DNA from: Candidatus Zixiibacteriota bacterium | GTDB taxonomy: Bacteria; Zixibacteria; MSB-5A5; GN15; FEB-12 | Length of the DNA stretch: 64,000 nt | Assembly: GCA_028289585.1 (NCBI GenBank) | Contig: JANQPI010000010.1 | Location: 1 to 64,000 of the forward strand | Reading direction: 5' to 3' | Part shown: piece by piece, positions 40,591-49,458 of the stretch | How the letters are laid out: the number at the start of each line of letters is the position of its first letter | Numbering within the stretch: position 1 is the first letter of the stretch | Made by a program: the position numbers and the translations under genes | The notes under the pieces: generated by a model | Told to the model about the DNA's origin: nothing | What the model saw: the letters and a program-made list of their open reading frames with translations, nothing else | Database searches by the model: none

Positions 40591-43500
40591 TCAGTCCCTG
40601 CTTCTTAACCCAAGTGAACATATGATTTTTGGTTCTTGAGAGGCGCCTATATCTGCTATCTGACACAGACGACCCTCGCTACGTAGCGTGATACAGAGTT
40701 CTGCCAATGCCTCGTCCGTTGCTTCGGCCCGCAATTGACGGTTCAATGCATCTGTGGCTGTCTGTCGTAGCGGGTATGTATAAATCTCTTCGATCACCTT
40801 TCGGAGGTCTGGCGTATCCCAGACCTGTCCCTGAATTCGCTCGACGAACTTCCGCAGGCGTTCATAAGTGCGAAATCGCGCACCCGAAGGTCGACCCAAT
40901 TGCCCGCCAATCTTCGACGTCTCTTTAAGGGCCATGGCTACGGCACTCTGGACAAGCTGATGATGTCCCTGAAATCTTGAGAGTGCAGAGGTATCGGGCT
41001 CACATTCGGCTGCGCGAAGAACTGCTAGCTGGGATTCCGTGATGCTGTTGCCTTGCTTATCGAGCCAGGCGAGCATGTCATTTCCCTGACTGGTTCGCAT
41101 GTAGGCTAGGACTCCTTCGGGCTGTGAGTCGGTCGGTTCGTGCGGCTTTGTGGAGTAGACTACATCCGGCATCTTTTCGATTGTCTTCTTCAATCCAGGA
41201 TCGGCTTCGATTGCATTCTGCCAAATCTGATATGCGTATGATGCCAAGTCTACCTCTGAGTCATCGTCACCATCCAGTATGCCGGATTTTTCGTTGTAGA
41301 GATCAACGATAGCCTGGTCATCGCCGTCGTCTTCAAAGAACGATTCATCGGCTCCGACAACCTCGGCATTTTCCTTTAGTCTCTGGCGTACTCGGCCGCG
41401 CAAGTTGATCACACGCTCTACGCCTTCGGCTGGCAGGAAAGAATAGCAGAGGACTTCGTCGTGCTTTTGACCTATGCGGTCGACGCGACCTGCTCTTTGT
41501 ATAAGGCGAATGATCGCCCAGGGAAGATCGTAGTTTACTACTATGTTACAGTCCTGAAGGTTCTGACCTTCGCTCAGGATGTCGGTAGTAATGAGGATGC
41601 GGAGTTCGTCGTCCGAGGCAATGTACCTCTCATTAGCGGATGGGGCGAAGCGCCATGCCTTCATAGTCGGATTGGCCGAATCGCCCGTTACCTCATCGAT
41701 CTTCTGTACTCCTCGGTTCTGCAACTCGCGATTGATAAATCTTACGGTATCAGCAAATTGGCTGAAGACCAAGACCTTGTCCTTTGGGTGCTGGTTCTCC
41801 AAGAGCTTATGAAGCGCATTGAGTTTGGTATCCTTGGCCGGTACCCAAGCGCCCAGTCTGTTCAAGAAACTGAGCAGTGCACTAGAGTCCGCGAGAAGAT
41901 GCTCGCCCAGGGTTACGTCGAACAGTGAAGACCGCAGCCACTTAAACCTCCCCTGATACTCCTTGGAATACAGCTCATACGCTGACCTAGCCATAGCGCG
42001 AAAGTCATCGTCTGAGGTTAGGCCATTTACTGCAGCATCATTCTGTTCAAGGTCGTCGCCATTATCGCTTGTGATGTTGACCGAATCCCTATCTTCGTCG
42101 CTGAAGCGAGTGTCGAGCAGGTCCGTGTCCTGTGTACCGATGGGTAACGGCAAGCCGTTCTCGATGGCATGCAAGAAAATGTAGTTACGGAGAATGTGCC
42201 GCTCCACCGACATGAGGAAAGACATTCCGCTGCTCTCGAGCCTTTTGAATAGGTTTGTTCTACAAAACCCTATGAGCCGGTTGCCAGCTCGTCCAAGGTC
42301 TGCAAGAAACTCCTCTTCGGCTCTCGATGGGAGTGGCTGCGGACTTGGCTGTTGATAGTTTCCCAATCCGTACCTGGGCAGCTTGAGTGTGTTAATAACT
42401 TGGACAACGTCTTTGTGGTACATCCTTGCGTACTGGTCGGCCGGGTCTTTGTCATTGATTGTGAACTTCACAGTATCAGGTACGCGATTGGGGAAGTAGG
42501 TGCGCGTACCGTCAGCAAATCGCAAAAAAGTCCTACCGCTGGACGAGTCGTGCTCAGCATAGTTGTCTTTGATGAAGCTACGTGTTCTGCGAACCATATA
42601 CAGACGCATGAGGTCGCGCCAGTCATCGGCGAATGGACTCTTTTCGAAGGCAGCAAGGGTTCTTGGTTGAGCCTGATACTGCTTCAGAAACTCAGTTTCA
42701 CCGAACTGCTTCAGAAGTTGTTCCGGCCGTACTCCGATATCTTGGTCGGGGGACACAAAGAGCCTTAGCTGGCTGGATAGATCGAGATAGGTCTTATTGT
42801 AAGGGGTAGCAGAAAGCAAAATTACTTTGCAGTCGTTCTTTTCTATAAACGCCTGTATGGTTTTGTACCGCTTTCCTTCCCTGTTTCGCAGGTTGTGGCT
42901 TTCGTCTAGTATCAGGAGTCGATGTCTGGTTTCATTCAGTAACTTGGTCTGAACTTCTGTTATCGACATGATGGTTGCCCGCATGCGATAGAGCTTTCTG
43001 TACGAATCCCACATAGGAGTCAGGTTTTTTGGGCAGATTATGAGTGTCTCAAGCCCTTGATCATCTTCAAAGATGCGAGCTAGGGCGGTAGCCATAAGTG
43101 TTTTGCCCAATCCGACAACGTCGCCGATCAAAACACCGTTGCGTTTGTTCAGGTGGTGGGCCGCAATCTTGACCGCTGCAATTTGAAACTCGAACAACCG
43201 ATTACCGAAGTCTTTCGGAATACGAAATTCCGCAAGGCCGGACCTTGCTTCTTGGGACAAGTGGTAGGCCATTTTGACATAGATGTGATACGGGGGCCGT
43301 TCGGTAACCCAGCTTTCCTCAATGACTTCTACCAGATCATCTGAGATGTCCACGCACCACCGATCTTCCCAACGATCACCGAACCACTTTCTCAGCTTTT
43401 CACAGGCGTCGATATCGGTGACATCGACGTTGAGCTCTCCCTGCTGAGATAGGCCCCGAAGGGTCAGATTGCTGCTTCCTACATAGCCAACAATTGGATT

Positions 43501-43956
43501 CGTGGCATCAGTAGGGCGGTATAGAAGGTAAAGTTTTGCGTGCAGAGAGTGGCGGAGATAGAGCTTTACGACGACTTTCTTCTGGCGAATCTGATCAGCC
43601 AGTTTGCGCAGCCCGATTTCGTCTGAGTCGGTTGGTACTCCAATTGTCAGTTGATCTCTGAATTCTTGGGCCAGCTTCCTCTTATAGCGAACCACAGTCT
43701 GTTGATCAAGACCGTCTGCATCTGGGTTGGCACTGAAGGTTTTTACAAGTTCTTCTCGCGGCGTTTGCATCATACCAACGAGTAACCTGCAGCAGCCTCC
43801 TTCTCCACCTGGCCATTGATCGATATAGCTGTGGAGTCTCTTCCATCCCCTGAGGTTAAAGTATCCAACACAGAAGTCAGCATGATCAGACTGATCGATT
43901 GTCTTCTGGAGCGCTTCAAGAAAGTGAAGGTCGATGTTGTCAAGTATGCGCGGCAT
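40591..43956 (-). CDS. PLD-nuclease/SNF2-type helicase fusion
   Basis: A 1,121-residue protein. Residues 1-190 are a phospholipase-D-like domain with one HxK motif (SLHAKLYLLYRP) and following GSSN (YVGSSNLTLRGL). A superfamily 2 helicase follows: 'GVLIGDVVGLGKTLMA' (motif I), LLILDESHNLRN (DESH), ILLSATPYN (III), and 'VLVFSQFADTVRF' with 'ILSEGQNLQDCNIVVNYDLPWAIIRLIQRAGRVDRIGQ' (motifs IV-VI). The same layout is common in DrmD/Res-type and related defence helicases. With the methylase it forms a two-gene restriction-like unit. It begins 17 bases after the RHH gene. Confidence 0.93.
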   Translation of the reverse strand: MPRILDNIDLHFLEALQKTIDQSDHADFCVGYFNLRGWKRLHSYIDQWPGGEGGCCRLLVGMMQTPREELVKTFSANPDADGLDQQTVVRYKRKLAQEFRDQLTIGVPTDSDEIGLRKLADQIRQKKVVVKLYLRHSLHAKLYLLYRPTDATNPIVGYVGSSNLTLRGLSQQGELNVDVTDIDACEKLRKWFGDRWEDRWCVDISDDLVEVIEESWVTERPPYHIYVKMAYHLSQEARSGLAEFRIPKDFGNRLFEFQIAAVKIAAHHLNKRNGVLIGDVVGLGKTLMATALARIFEDDQGLETLIICPKNLTPMWDSYRKLYRMRATIMSITEVQTKLLNETRHRLLILDESHNLRNREGKRYKTIQAFIEKNDCKVILLSATPYNKTYLDLSSQLRLFVSPDQDIGVRPEQLLKQFGETEFLKQYQAQPRTLAAFEKSPFADDWRDLMRLYMVRRTRSFIKDNYAEHDSSSGRTFLRFADGTRTYFPNRVPDTVKFTINDKDPADQYARMYHKDVVQVINTLKLPRYGLGNYQQPSPQPLPSRAEEEFLADLGRAGNRLIGFCRTNLFKRLESSGMSFLMSVERHILRNYIFLHAIENGLPLPIGTQDTDLLDTRFSDEDRDSVNITSDNGDDLEQNDAAVNGLTSDDDFRAMARSAYELYSKEYQGRFKWLRSSLFDVTLGEHLLADSSALLSFLNRLGAWVPAKDTKLNALHKLLENQHPKDKVLVFSQFADTVRFINRELQNRGVQKIDEVTGDSANPTMKAWRFAPSANERYIASDDELRILITTDILSEGQNLQDCNIVVNYDLPWAIIRLIQRAGRVDRIGQKHDEVLCYSFLPAEGVERVINLRGRVRQRLKENAEVVGADESFFEDDGDDQAIVDLYNEKSGILDGDDDSEVDLASYAYQIWQNAIEADPGLKKTIEKMPDVVYSTKPHEPTDSQPEGVLAYMRTSQGNDMLAWLDKQGNSITESQLAVLRAAECEPDTSALSRFQGHHQLVQSAVAMALKETSKIGGQLGRPSGARFRTYERLRKFVERIQGQVWDTPDLRKVIEEIYTYPLRQTATDALNRQLRAEATDEALAELCITLRSEGRLCQIADIGASQEPKIICSLGLRSRD

Positions 43957-43973
43957 TACCCACCGTGTTTCCC

Positions 43974-44132
43974 CTATTTCTCGTCGAGATGCTCGTCAAT
44001 GAGGCTCGTAACTACTTCCTGGATAGTTGATCCTGTCACTGCTGCCAGTGTTTTCAAACGCATCTGAGAGTCACTTGACAGCCGGATGTGGATTGACAGA
44101 CTTCGGTCAGGTACGGTCTCTTTGCGAGACAT
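43974..44132 (-). CDS. 52-residue ribbon-helix-helix regulator at the head of the methylase-helicase operon
   Basis: Below the usual length cut-off, but clear: MSRKETVPDRSLSIHIRLSS followed by DSQMRLKTLAAVTGSTIQEVVTSLIDEHLDEK, i.e. a beta strand with alternating residues (SLSIHIRL) and two helices with a turn at TGST. This is the CopG/Arc-type antitoxin or regulator fold. ATG at 44132. The upstream promoter carries a palindrome overlapping its -10 box, so it should repress its own operon. It could equally be an antitoxin to the helicase or methylase, but autoregulation is the simpler reading. Confidence 0.85.
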   Translation of the reverse strand: MSRKETVPDRSLSIHIRLSSDSQMRLKTLAAVTGSTIQEVVTSLIDEHLDEK

Positions 44133-44159
44133 GTCTGCCCCCATCGGACTCTCAAACTT

Positions 44160-44193
44160 GATACAAATGTATCCGTTAATGCTGTTCGAGCAA
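44160..44193 (-). promoter_or_regulatory. Promoter and overlapping operator of the RHH-helicase-methylase operon
   Basis: On the minus strand TTGCTC (44188-44193) and TACATT (44166-44171) are separated by 16 bases, and the -10 box sits in the palindrome GATACA-TT-TGTATC (44160-44173). The position is right for autorepression by the RHH protein, whose ATG is 28 bases further on. Confidence 0.7.
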
Positions 44194-44267
44194 GTCGAAT
44201 TCCCGGCGCAAGACCATTGCAGCCTACCGGTTGCTGGGCGGTGACTTCAAGGGTCAGTGCTCGGGCT

Positions 44268-45014
44268 TCACTTTGAAGCATTGGTGGAGAGAAGTGGATT
44301 CGTTGACACGTAATCCCTAACACCTCCCTGAGGCCTCAACCCGTTAACAAAGTCACCGGGTGTATTCTGCCACAGCAAGCAGCAAGTCAGGACTGCCGAT
44401 GACTGACCTCCGTTGAGACTGGTAATGACTGATTCTCCCACGTCAGCATCATTATTGACGAAGAGACAGTTTCGGAAGTCCACAGCGCCACCGTCCGGAA
44501 CGTAAACCGTCGATGAATTCGAATCGCAGTTGAGAAATGAGCAATTCTGAAACTCAACCACACCGTTGTCAGGTGCGCATGGGCCGGTAAAGGCAATAGG
44601 CGCACCGAGATTCAGCGTGGTCAAGCCATCAAAGAGGTAGTACCTGACGCTCGAGCCCTCTCGAATCCGAATAGCTGGAAACGCATAGCCAGTGAACCTC
44701 ATTCCCTCCAGCTCGATTGCATTCGTGGCTGAGGGCTGTTGGTACACGAAACTGAAACTGCCCGTGATTTCAATAGTTACTGAGCCGGGCCCATTGAGTG
44801 CCCCGATGTAGATTGACTTGCCATTAAGAACGAGATCCTTGAACCCATCCCCGGTATAGCGACCTGGAGCGACGAGTATGGAGTCCCCACTTGAGGAGCT
44901 ATCTACTGCCTCTTGAATGGTTGTGTAGTCGGTTGGAACAAGCGACTGATCAGCCCAGCTATCGGTTGAGGAGGATAAGAGCAACAGAGCAAGGAGAAGG
45001 TGCAGATTGCGCAT
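44268..45014 (-). CDS. Secreted right-handed beta-helix protein, apparently truncated
   Basis: A 248-residue protein with a signal peptide (MRNLHLLLALLLLSSSTDSWA) and the repeat seen in NosD/parallel beta-helix proteins: 'DYTTIQEAVDSSSSGDSILVAPGRYTG' then 'GMRFTGYAFPAIRIREGSSV', 'VVEFQNCSFLNCDSN', 'AVDFRNCLFVNND'. Family members usually go on to 'DPLF....gdf.L..gSp.id'; here the text stops at STNPLLSTNASK, so the C-terminal repeats and any anchor are missing. Start at ATG 45014. It lies upstream of the RHH gene on the same strand but is unlikely to be part of that operon. Confidence 0.75.
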   Translation of the reverse strand: MRNLHLLLALLLLSSSTDSWADQSLVPTDYTTIQEAVDSSSSGDSILVAPGRYTGDGFKDLVLNGKSIYIGALNGPGSVTIEITGSFSFVYQQPSATNAIELEGMRFTGYAFPAIRIREGSSVRYYLFDGLTTLNLGAPIAFTGPCAPDNGVVEFQNCSFLNCDSNSSTVYVPDGGAVDFRNCLFVNNDADVGESVITSLNGGQSSAVLTCCLLWQNTPGDFVNGLRPQGGVRDYVSTNPLLSTNASK

Positions 45015-45268
45015 GGCGGAACTCCCATCTACAGCCATCTCGGTCAGTTACCTGTATTGTAAGTCATGTCCTACTTGGAAATCAACATAGACAACTGCTA
45101 GACTCTGTTAAGCAGGGGCCAAGCTGACATTTACCGTCCCGTTTTCTCAATTCAGATCCTAGTAGCCACGTTTGGAGTCTGAGCACTAAAGCGGCGAAGA
45201 AAGTGACATGGTAACTACCGGTGACAAGAACCTATGCGGCCGGTCATGACCAAGAACTGTCGGAGATT
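45015..45268. other. 254-base gap, no gene seen
   Basis: Between the beta-helix gene and the end of the dockerin-lipase gene, both on the minus strand. I find no open frame with a start site, no hairpin with T-run, and no repeat of note. Confidence 0.5.
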
Positions 45269-48200
45269 CTAGGGACACGTGCCTAGCGGCGGAAAGCTGA
45301 TAAGTAGGTGATCAACAAGTATCGAGAGATCGGGAAGACCAACATCCAAGTCTCCATTCAAGTCAGCTTCCTCAAAGCAGCAGAGTGTTGGAAAGTTGAT
45401 AAAGAGATGATCAATCATCACTGAGATATCCGGCAGCCCAACATCGCCATTGCAATCGATATCTCCTTTGATTCCGACACAGCAGATAGGCATCTGATAG
45501 TATGCAAAGAGAGTGTGTAATCGGCGGAATTCGGCTACGCCCGTAGCTGTCTCACCATCGATCTGCAGGTGAATCTCAACTACCCCAGTGTCCGGTGGCG
45601 TTGGCAGCAACGCGACAAACTTGCCGTCGCTCGCAATGTCGCCAGCCACAGAACCGTCGTCGACGAATGTCAACGTACCGTACTGAGAATCGTCACTAAT
45701 CGCCGCCCCGGCAAACACTAGCCCGGTCATCCTAGGAGCTCCATCGACTTCCACCTGAGCCGAAACGACTAGGGCTGAATCGGGCAGGAACTCCGATGCA
45801 CTCAAGCCAACCGTTGCTACAATGGCGTTCCTCAGTCGGGCATGAAGGCAATAAAGCTGGCTATCGCTACTTGGTAACGTGAGCTCGGCTACCCAATTGC
45901 CTGCCACCAGATTGTCAAATGAAATGTAGACCTGTGGTGCGCGAGCTTCCCACAAGCCACCCAGATTGTCCGTCACATAGACTGAATCTACGAGATTGTC
46001 ATTCGGATCTCGCAGAATCAATGCGGCATTGGTGTCCGTCGTAAGAGCGGTCAGTTCGAATGTGCCGGCCTCCGCCCAGAAGCTCGATACAACTTCGGAC
46101 GCACCCGCAACGTCACCACACTCTTCTAGCGTCATCTGTGGTGGCGCCTGCGGTGGCCCACTCAAGTATAGCTGCGGCCTTTCTTGCGGTTCATCAGGTA
46201 TTCGCCCCGATTGAGCAATACCCAGGTAATCACGTACTACTGTAGCGTCCTCTTGGAACGTTAGAGTGCTAGAGAAGAATCCGCTAGCAGCCGGACTGTG
46301 ACACCAGAAATCGGTGCGTGAATCTTCTGAAAAAACGAACTGGCCATGCGCGCTCTCAACCGAAACGATCCCATCATTTGGACATGGCACATCAAGAGAC
46401 CGTGGGAAGAGTATGGCGCCAATCTCGTCGAAGTAATCACTTAGGCATGCGCCCAGCTGTTGACCATCAGAGTCGCAACCGGCGTCACCAGCAAACGTGA
46501 AGTATTCAGTCTCGTTTGCAGCCTCCAGGCGCCAGAATCGGACGTTGAACCCGAGCATGTCAGGCGTTGAGAGTGCCTTCCAAGCAGTGCCGAAGGTAGA
46601 ATTACACCGCACATTCTGAGCATTTTGAAACACTCGTGCTGGATAACCGCCGAACTCCGAACCGTCATGCGGCGATCCAAGCGTAACTAAATTGCGAATC
46701 CTCGGTTGCAGGCCAAACTCTCCTGGCGTCGCCGCCAATCGGCGAGAGATAAGCCCTCCCAAACTGTGCCCAATGATATCAATGTACTTTGGACTGATAT
46801 CGTACTGCTGAATCTTGTCTGCAATGAAGTCGGCGAGCAGCTGTGCGTTCTCTTCGAAATGTACTTCGTCAATCCCGCCGCACGGAAGAAGATTATCGGC
46901 AACCCACACGCGAGACTCAAGATAGCCACGGGCGACTAGATCATCGCGGAAGTAGTCCCAACTCTCCGGATCCGACAACCACCCGTGGACCAAGACGATT
47001 GGGGCCTGAGTGGATTCACCAAGATCGTATCGCGCTACAGACGAGAGCCGAATCTCATCTAGTGCAACTCTCGAGTTACCGCCATTTGATTGAAGCGAAA
47101 CGAAACTCCGTGATGCTTCACTTCCGTCGTAGCCCAGATTTAGAGGTCCGTCAACCTCCATGTACTCGAACAAGACTTCCCCGTCGATCGCGAAAACAAC
47201 TGAGCCATTCTCAACATTTAACTCGCGATTCTGGAGAACCACATGATGCCACTTTCCATCCAAATATGGAGCCGGGTCGATATTGTATTCGCCGCCGGAG
47301 AATCCGCCGTAGATGGTCAATCCAGGGCTATAATGTCCACCGTATGAGCCATTAAGTCCAATGTAGATTCCACCGCCGTCGGAGTCGAGCGTGCTGATGA
47401 CGAAGCCTGGCTCTTCTGATCCCGAGGCTCTGAAGTAAAACTCAAGTGTGTATTCACCATACTCTGGTTGTTCCCATGCGCCGGAACCGTGCAGCAATGT
47501 TGCAGAGGCACCATCAGTCGCCTCAATGCAACTGCCGGAACGTCCTCCGCCTACTATCTCTGGATTACTGCCAGCCAAGTTTTGGATCGTAAGATCGAAG
47601 CCATTTCCGGACTCATCCGGGATAGCCTGATATGGCCATGACGGGAAGCTTCCACAAAAGGTGTAGAGCAGTATCGTTCGTTCATCTGGCTCAAACTGCC
47701 CACCCCCGCCGCAAGGTGTGGGAGGCTCGAACAGGCGATAGCCGGCTGGCCGACACTCCGGATCAAACCAGTACCCATCCTTGGATGCGCACACTTCAAG
47801 CGAATGAGCTCCCAAGCCATATAGTGACTTCAGCTCCTGGCCCGAGACGATGAAGGACCCACTTGGTCCTTCGAAGTAACCGCTCAAGCCGAGTACAGGA
47901 ATGCTCACGTCGCAACCTGGCAGTGCCTTCTGCCCAGACTGGCTGATCCAATAGCTGGTGATAAAAGAGAAGCTGATTTCCTGATCCACAAACACTGCAC
48001 TTCGAAAACTGGTCGATAGGTTGGCTCGCGTCAGGTTGGAATAACTCACTAGAAGCTCGGGTCGGAATGCTGGGTTGATCGAATACTCGCTGGAAGCGAA
48101 ATGGACCTGAGTCCCTGCTGCTGTGTAGAGAAGGAAGCCTGAATTGGGGTAACCATTCGCCACCCATTCATTCACATGGTCGGTCACTTGAAACTCATAC

Positions 48201-48595
48201 CACTTGCCATCACCATTCATTGGCTCGGTGCTGTAAGCAAACTGACCTGGTTGATTGGCCCACGTTGGACAATTGCTCTCGGACTCACTCCAATCGAATT
48301 CGTTCGCAACGGCAATGGTCAGCGTAGTAACTTCTTCAAACTGAAGCAGGCAATAGAGCCGCAGTGTTGCCGACGTTACTTCGATGTTGTCCGGCAGCGT
48401 GGATAGGTCGAACTTGAGTAGACCGCGGGCGGCGTCGTAGTCGTCGGCCACGATGATTGTTGAATTGCACTGGCAGTCGCTGATCCCCTCAATGGTTGTG
48501 CAATCATCAGTTGGTGAGAGATTCAGATCCGTTTGAGCGGTCGCAGAAGCGGCAACGAGCAAGATGCTCATCAGTAGGCGGGAGGAACTAGGCAT
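45269..48595 (-). CDS. Large secreted lipase/esterase with DNRLRE, LamG and dockerin-like domains
   Basis: A 1,108-residue secreted protein with a signal peptide (SRLLMSILLVAASATAQ). Domain order: DNRLRE-type beta domain at about 22-190 ('ARGLLKFDLSTLPDNIEVTSATLRLYCLL'); a linker with Cys-rich Ig-like part; a LamG/concanavalin-like part at about 350-500 ('WHHVVLQN'); and an alpha/beta hydrolase ('APIVLVHGWLSDPESWDYF', nucleophile GHSLGG with S611), like PGAP1/lipase class. A Ca-binding dockerin-type C-terminus is seen in 'GDIDCNGDVGLPDISVMIDHLFI' and 'ADLNGDLDVGLPDLSILVDHLLI'. The ATG has AGGAGAT upstream. It probably acts at the cell surface on esters; the target is unknown. Confidence 0.85.
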   Translation of the reverse strand: MPSSSRLLMSILLVAASATAQTDLNLSPTDDCTTIEGISDCQCNSTIIVADDYDAARGLLKFDLSTLPDNIEVTSATLRLYCLLQFEEVTTLTIAVANEFDWSESESNCPTWANQPGQFAYSTEPMNGDGKWYEFQVTDHVNEWVANGYPNSGFLLYTAAGTQVHFASSEYSINPAFRPELLVSYSNLTRANLSTSFRSAVFVDQEISFSFITSYWISQSGQKALPGCDVSIPVLGLSGYFEGPSGSFIVSGQELKSLYGLGAHSLEVCASKDGYWFDPECRPAGYRLFEPPTPCGGGGQFEPDERTILLYTFCGSFPSWPYQAIPDESGNGFDLTIQNLAGSNPEIVGGGRSGSCIEATDGASATLLHGSGAWEQPEYGEYTLEFYFRASGSEEPGFVISTLDSDGGGIYIGLNGSYGGHYSPGLTIYGGFSGGEYNIDPAPYLDGKWHHVVLQNRELNVENGSVVFAIDGEVLFEYMEVDGPLNLGYDGSEASRSFVSLQSNGGNSRVALDEIRLSSVARYDLGESTQAPIVLVHGWLSDPESWDYFRDDLVARGYLESRVWVADNLLPCGGIDEVHFEENAQLLADFIADKIQQYDISPKYIDIIGHSLGGLISRRLAATPGEFGLQPRIRNLVTLGSPHDGSEFGGYPARVFQNAQNVRCNSTFGTAWKALSTPDMLGFNVRFWRLEAANETEYFTFAGDAGCDSDGQQLGACLSDYFDEIGAILFPRSLDVPCPNDGIVSVESAHGQFVFSEDSRTDFWCHSPAASGFFSSTLTFQEDATVVRDYLGIAQSGRIPDEPQERPQLYLSGPPQAPPQMTLEECGDVAGASEVVSSFWAEAGTFELTALTTDTNAALILRDPNDNLVDSVYVTDNLGGLWEARAPQVYISFDNLVAGNWVAELTLPSSDSQLYCLHARLRNAIVATVGLSASEFLPDSALVVSAQVEVDGAPRMTGLVFAGAAISDDSQYGTLTFVDDGSVAGDIASDGKFVALLPTPPDTGVVEIHLQIDGETATGVAEFRRLHTLFAYYQMPICCVGIKGDIDCNGDVGLPDISVMIDHLFINFPTLCCFEEADLNGDLDVGLPDLSILVDHLLISFPPLGTCP

Positions 48596-48740
48596 TCGGA
48601 TCTCCTATGCAATAGCCGCAGCCCTAGAATGGGCACCCTGAACTATACCAAAGAGAACGAGGGCAGTTTATCAACTGTCAAGGACTATCTATCAAGTCGG
48701 CGCCGTCATGGTGCCCAGCCCCCATTGTTTGTACCAGAAG

Positions 48741-49080
48741 TTAAGTTAGTCTCATGATCGATTCTGTCAAGGTGGTTACTGGTTGGATCGCCTCTGGAGC
48801 AGGCGGGCGGTAGCCCAATGCACTGTGCGGACGATTCATGCTGTAGTGGATCCGCCCGCGCTTGAGAAGAATTCGGGCCTCAGTCAACGTGCAGAAGGTT
48901 CCCCGGTTCAATTGCTCATCACGCAGCTTGGCATTGAATGATTCAACATATCCGTTCTCCCAGGGACAGCCCGGCCCGATGAACAGGGACTGAACAGCCA
49001 ACCGAACCAGCCAGCCAGTCTCGGACCGCTCTGGCTGTAAACTCTGTCTCGATGGGGAAGCTGCGAGCTGTGGGCTCGCC
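48741..49080 (-). pseudogene. Decayed IS3-family transposase (orfB, integrase-core C-terminus)
   Basis: The reading frame ending at 48741 carries 'FIGPGCPWENGYVESFNAKLRDEQLN' and 'RIHYSMNRPHSALGYRPPAPEAI', the classic C-terminus of IS3 orfB. Just upstream the same domain continues in another frame as 'FTARAVRDWL' (about 49010-49080), so a frameshift near 49005-49020 separates the parts and no start or N-terminal half is seen. Terminal repeats were not found. This marks past insertion in the accessory region. Confidence 0.8.
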
Positions 49081-49276
49081 GTGAACCGCGCTGTTCCGAG
49101 ACTGCTATCGTGTCGGAGCCGCGGCGTGGGAGGAGGGTAGCTCGAGAGAAATCCCATCTGCAATCACATTGGGGCAACTGAATCTCAGGTTCCATCCTTC
49201 TGCTTGGTCCGCGCCGGAGAAGTCGAAGATAACGGGCAGAACTTGTCAGCTTTGCTGTCGAACCAGTTCATCCATA

Positions 49277-49305
49277 TTGACATCTATCTCCGCTTAAGGT
49301 ATCTA
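49277..49305 (+). promoter_or_regulatory. Likely promoter of the 1,990-residue dockerin protein
   Basis: TTGACA and TATCTA with a 17-base spacer, about 150 bases before the ATG at 49459. The rest of 49081-49458 shows no further gene or hairpin. Confidence 0.5.
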
Positions 49306-49458
49306 TATGCTTGGGGAGTGTTTGCGACTAATGATCTGAGAGCACTACCATTCGTGTTTAGTTACTTCGCCACCCATTTGTCATGGCATCAAGACGTCCT
49401 AAGCAACGGCGTCATGCGAGTAACCAGTTGTTCTCTGAACCGCGGGAGGATAAGACTA

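Noticed and set aside
36636-43956. Calling the helicase-methylase pair a complete DISARM or BREX system
   Set aside because: No drmA, drmB, separate drmC, and no PglZ, BrxC or BrxA are present next to it, so neither system name is supported.
44054-44323. Minus-strand open frame of 89 residues
   Set aside because: Overlaps the well-supported RHH gene and its promoter in another frame and has no recognisable features.
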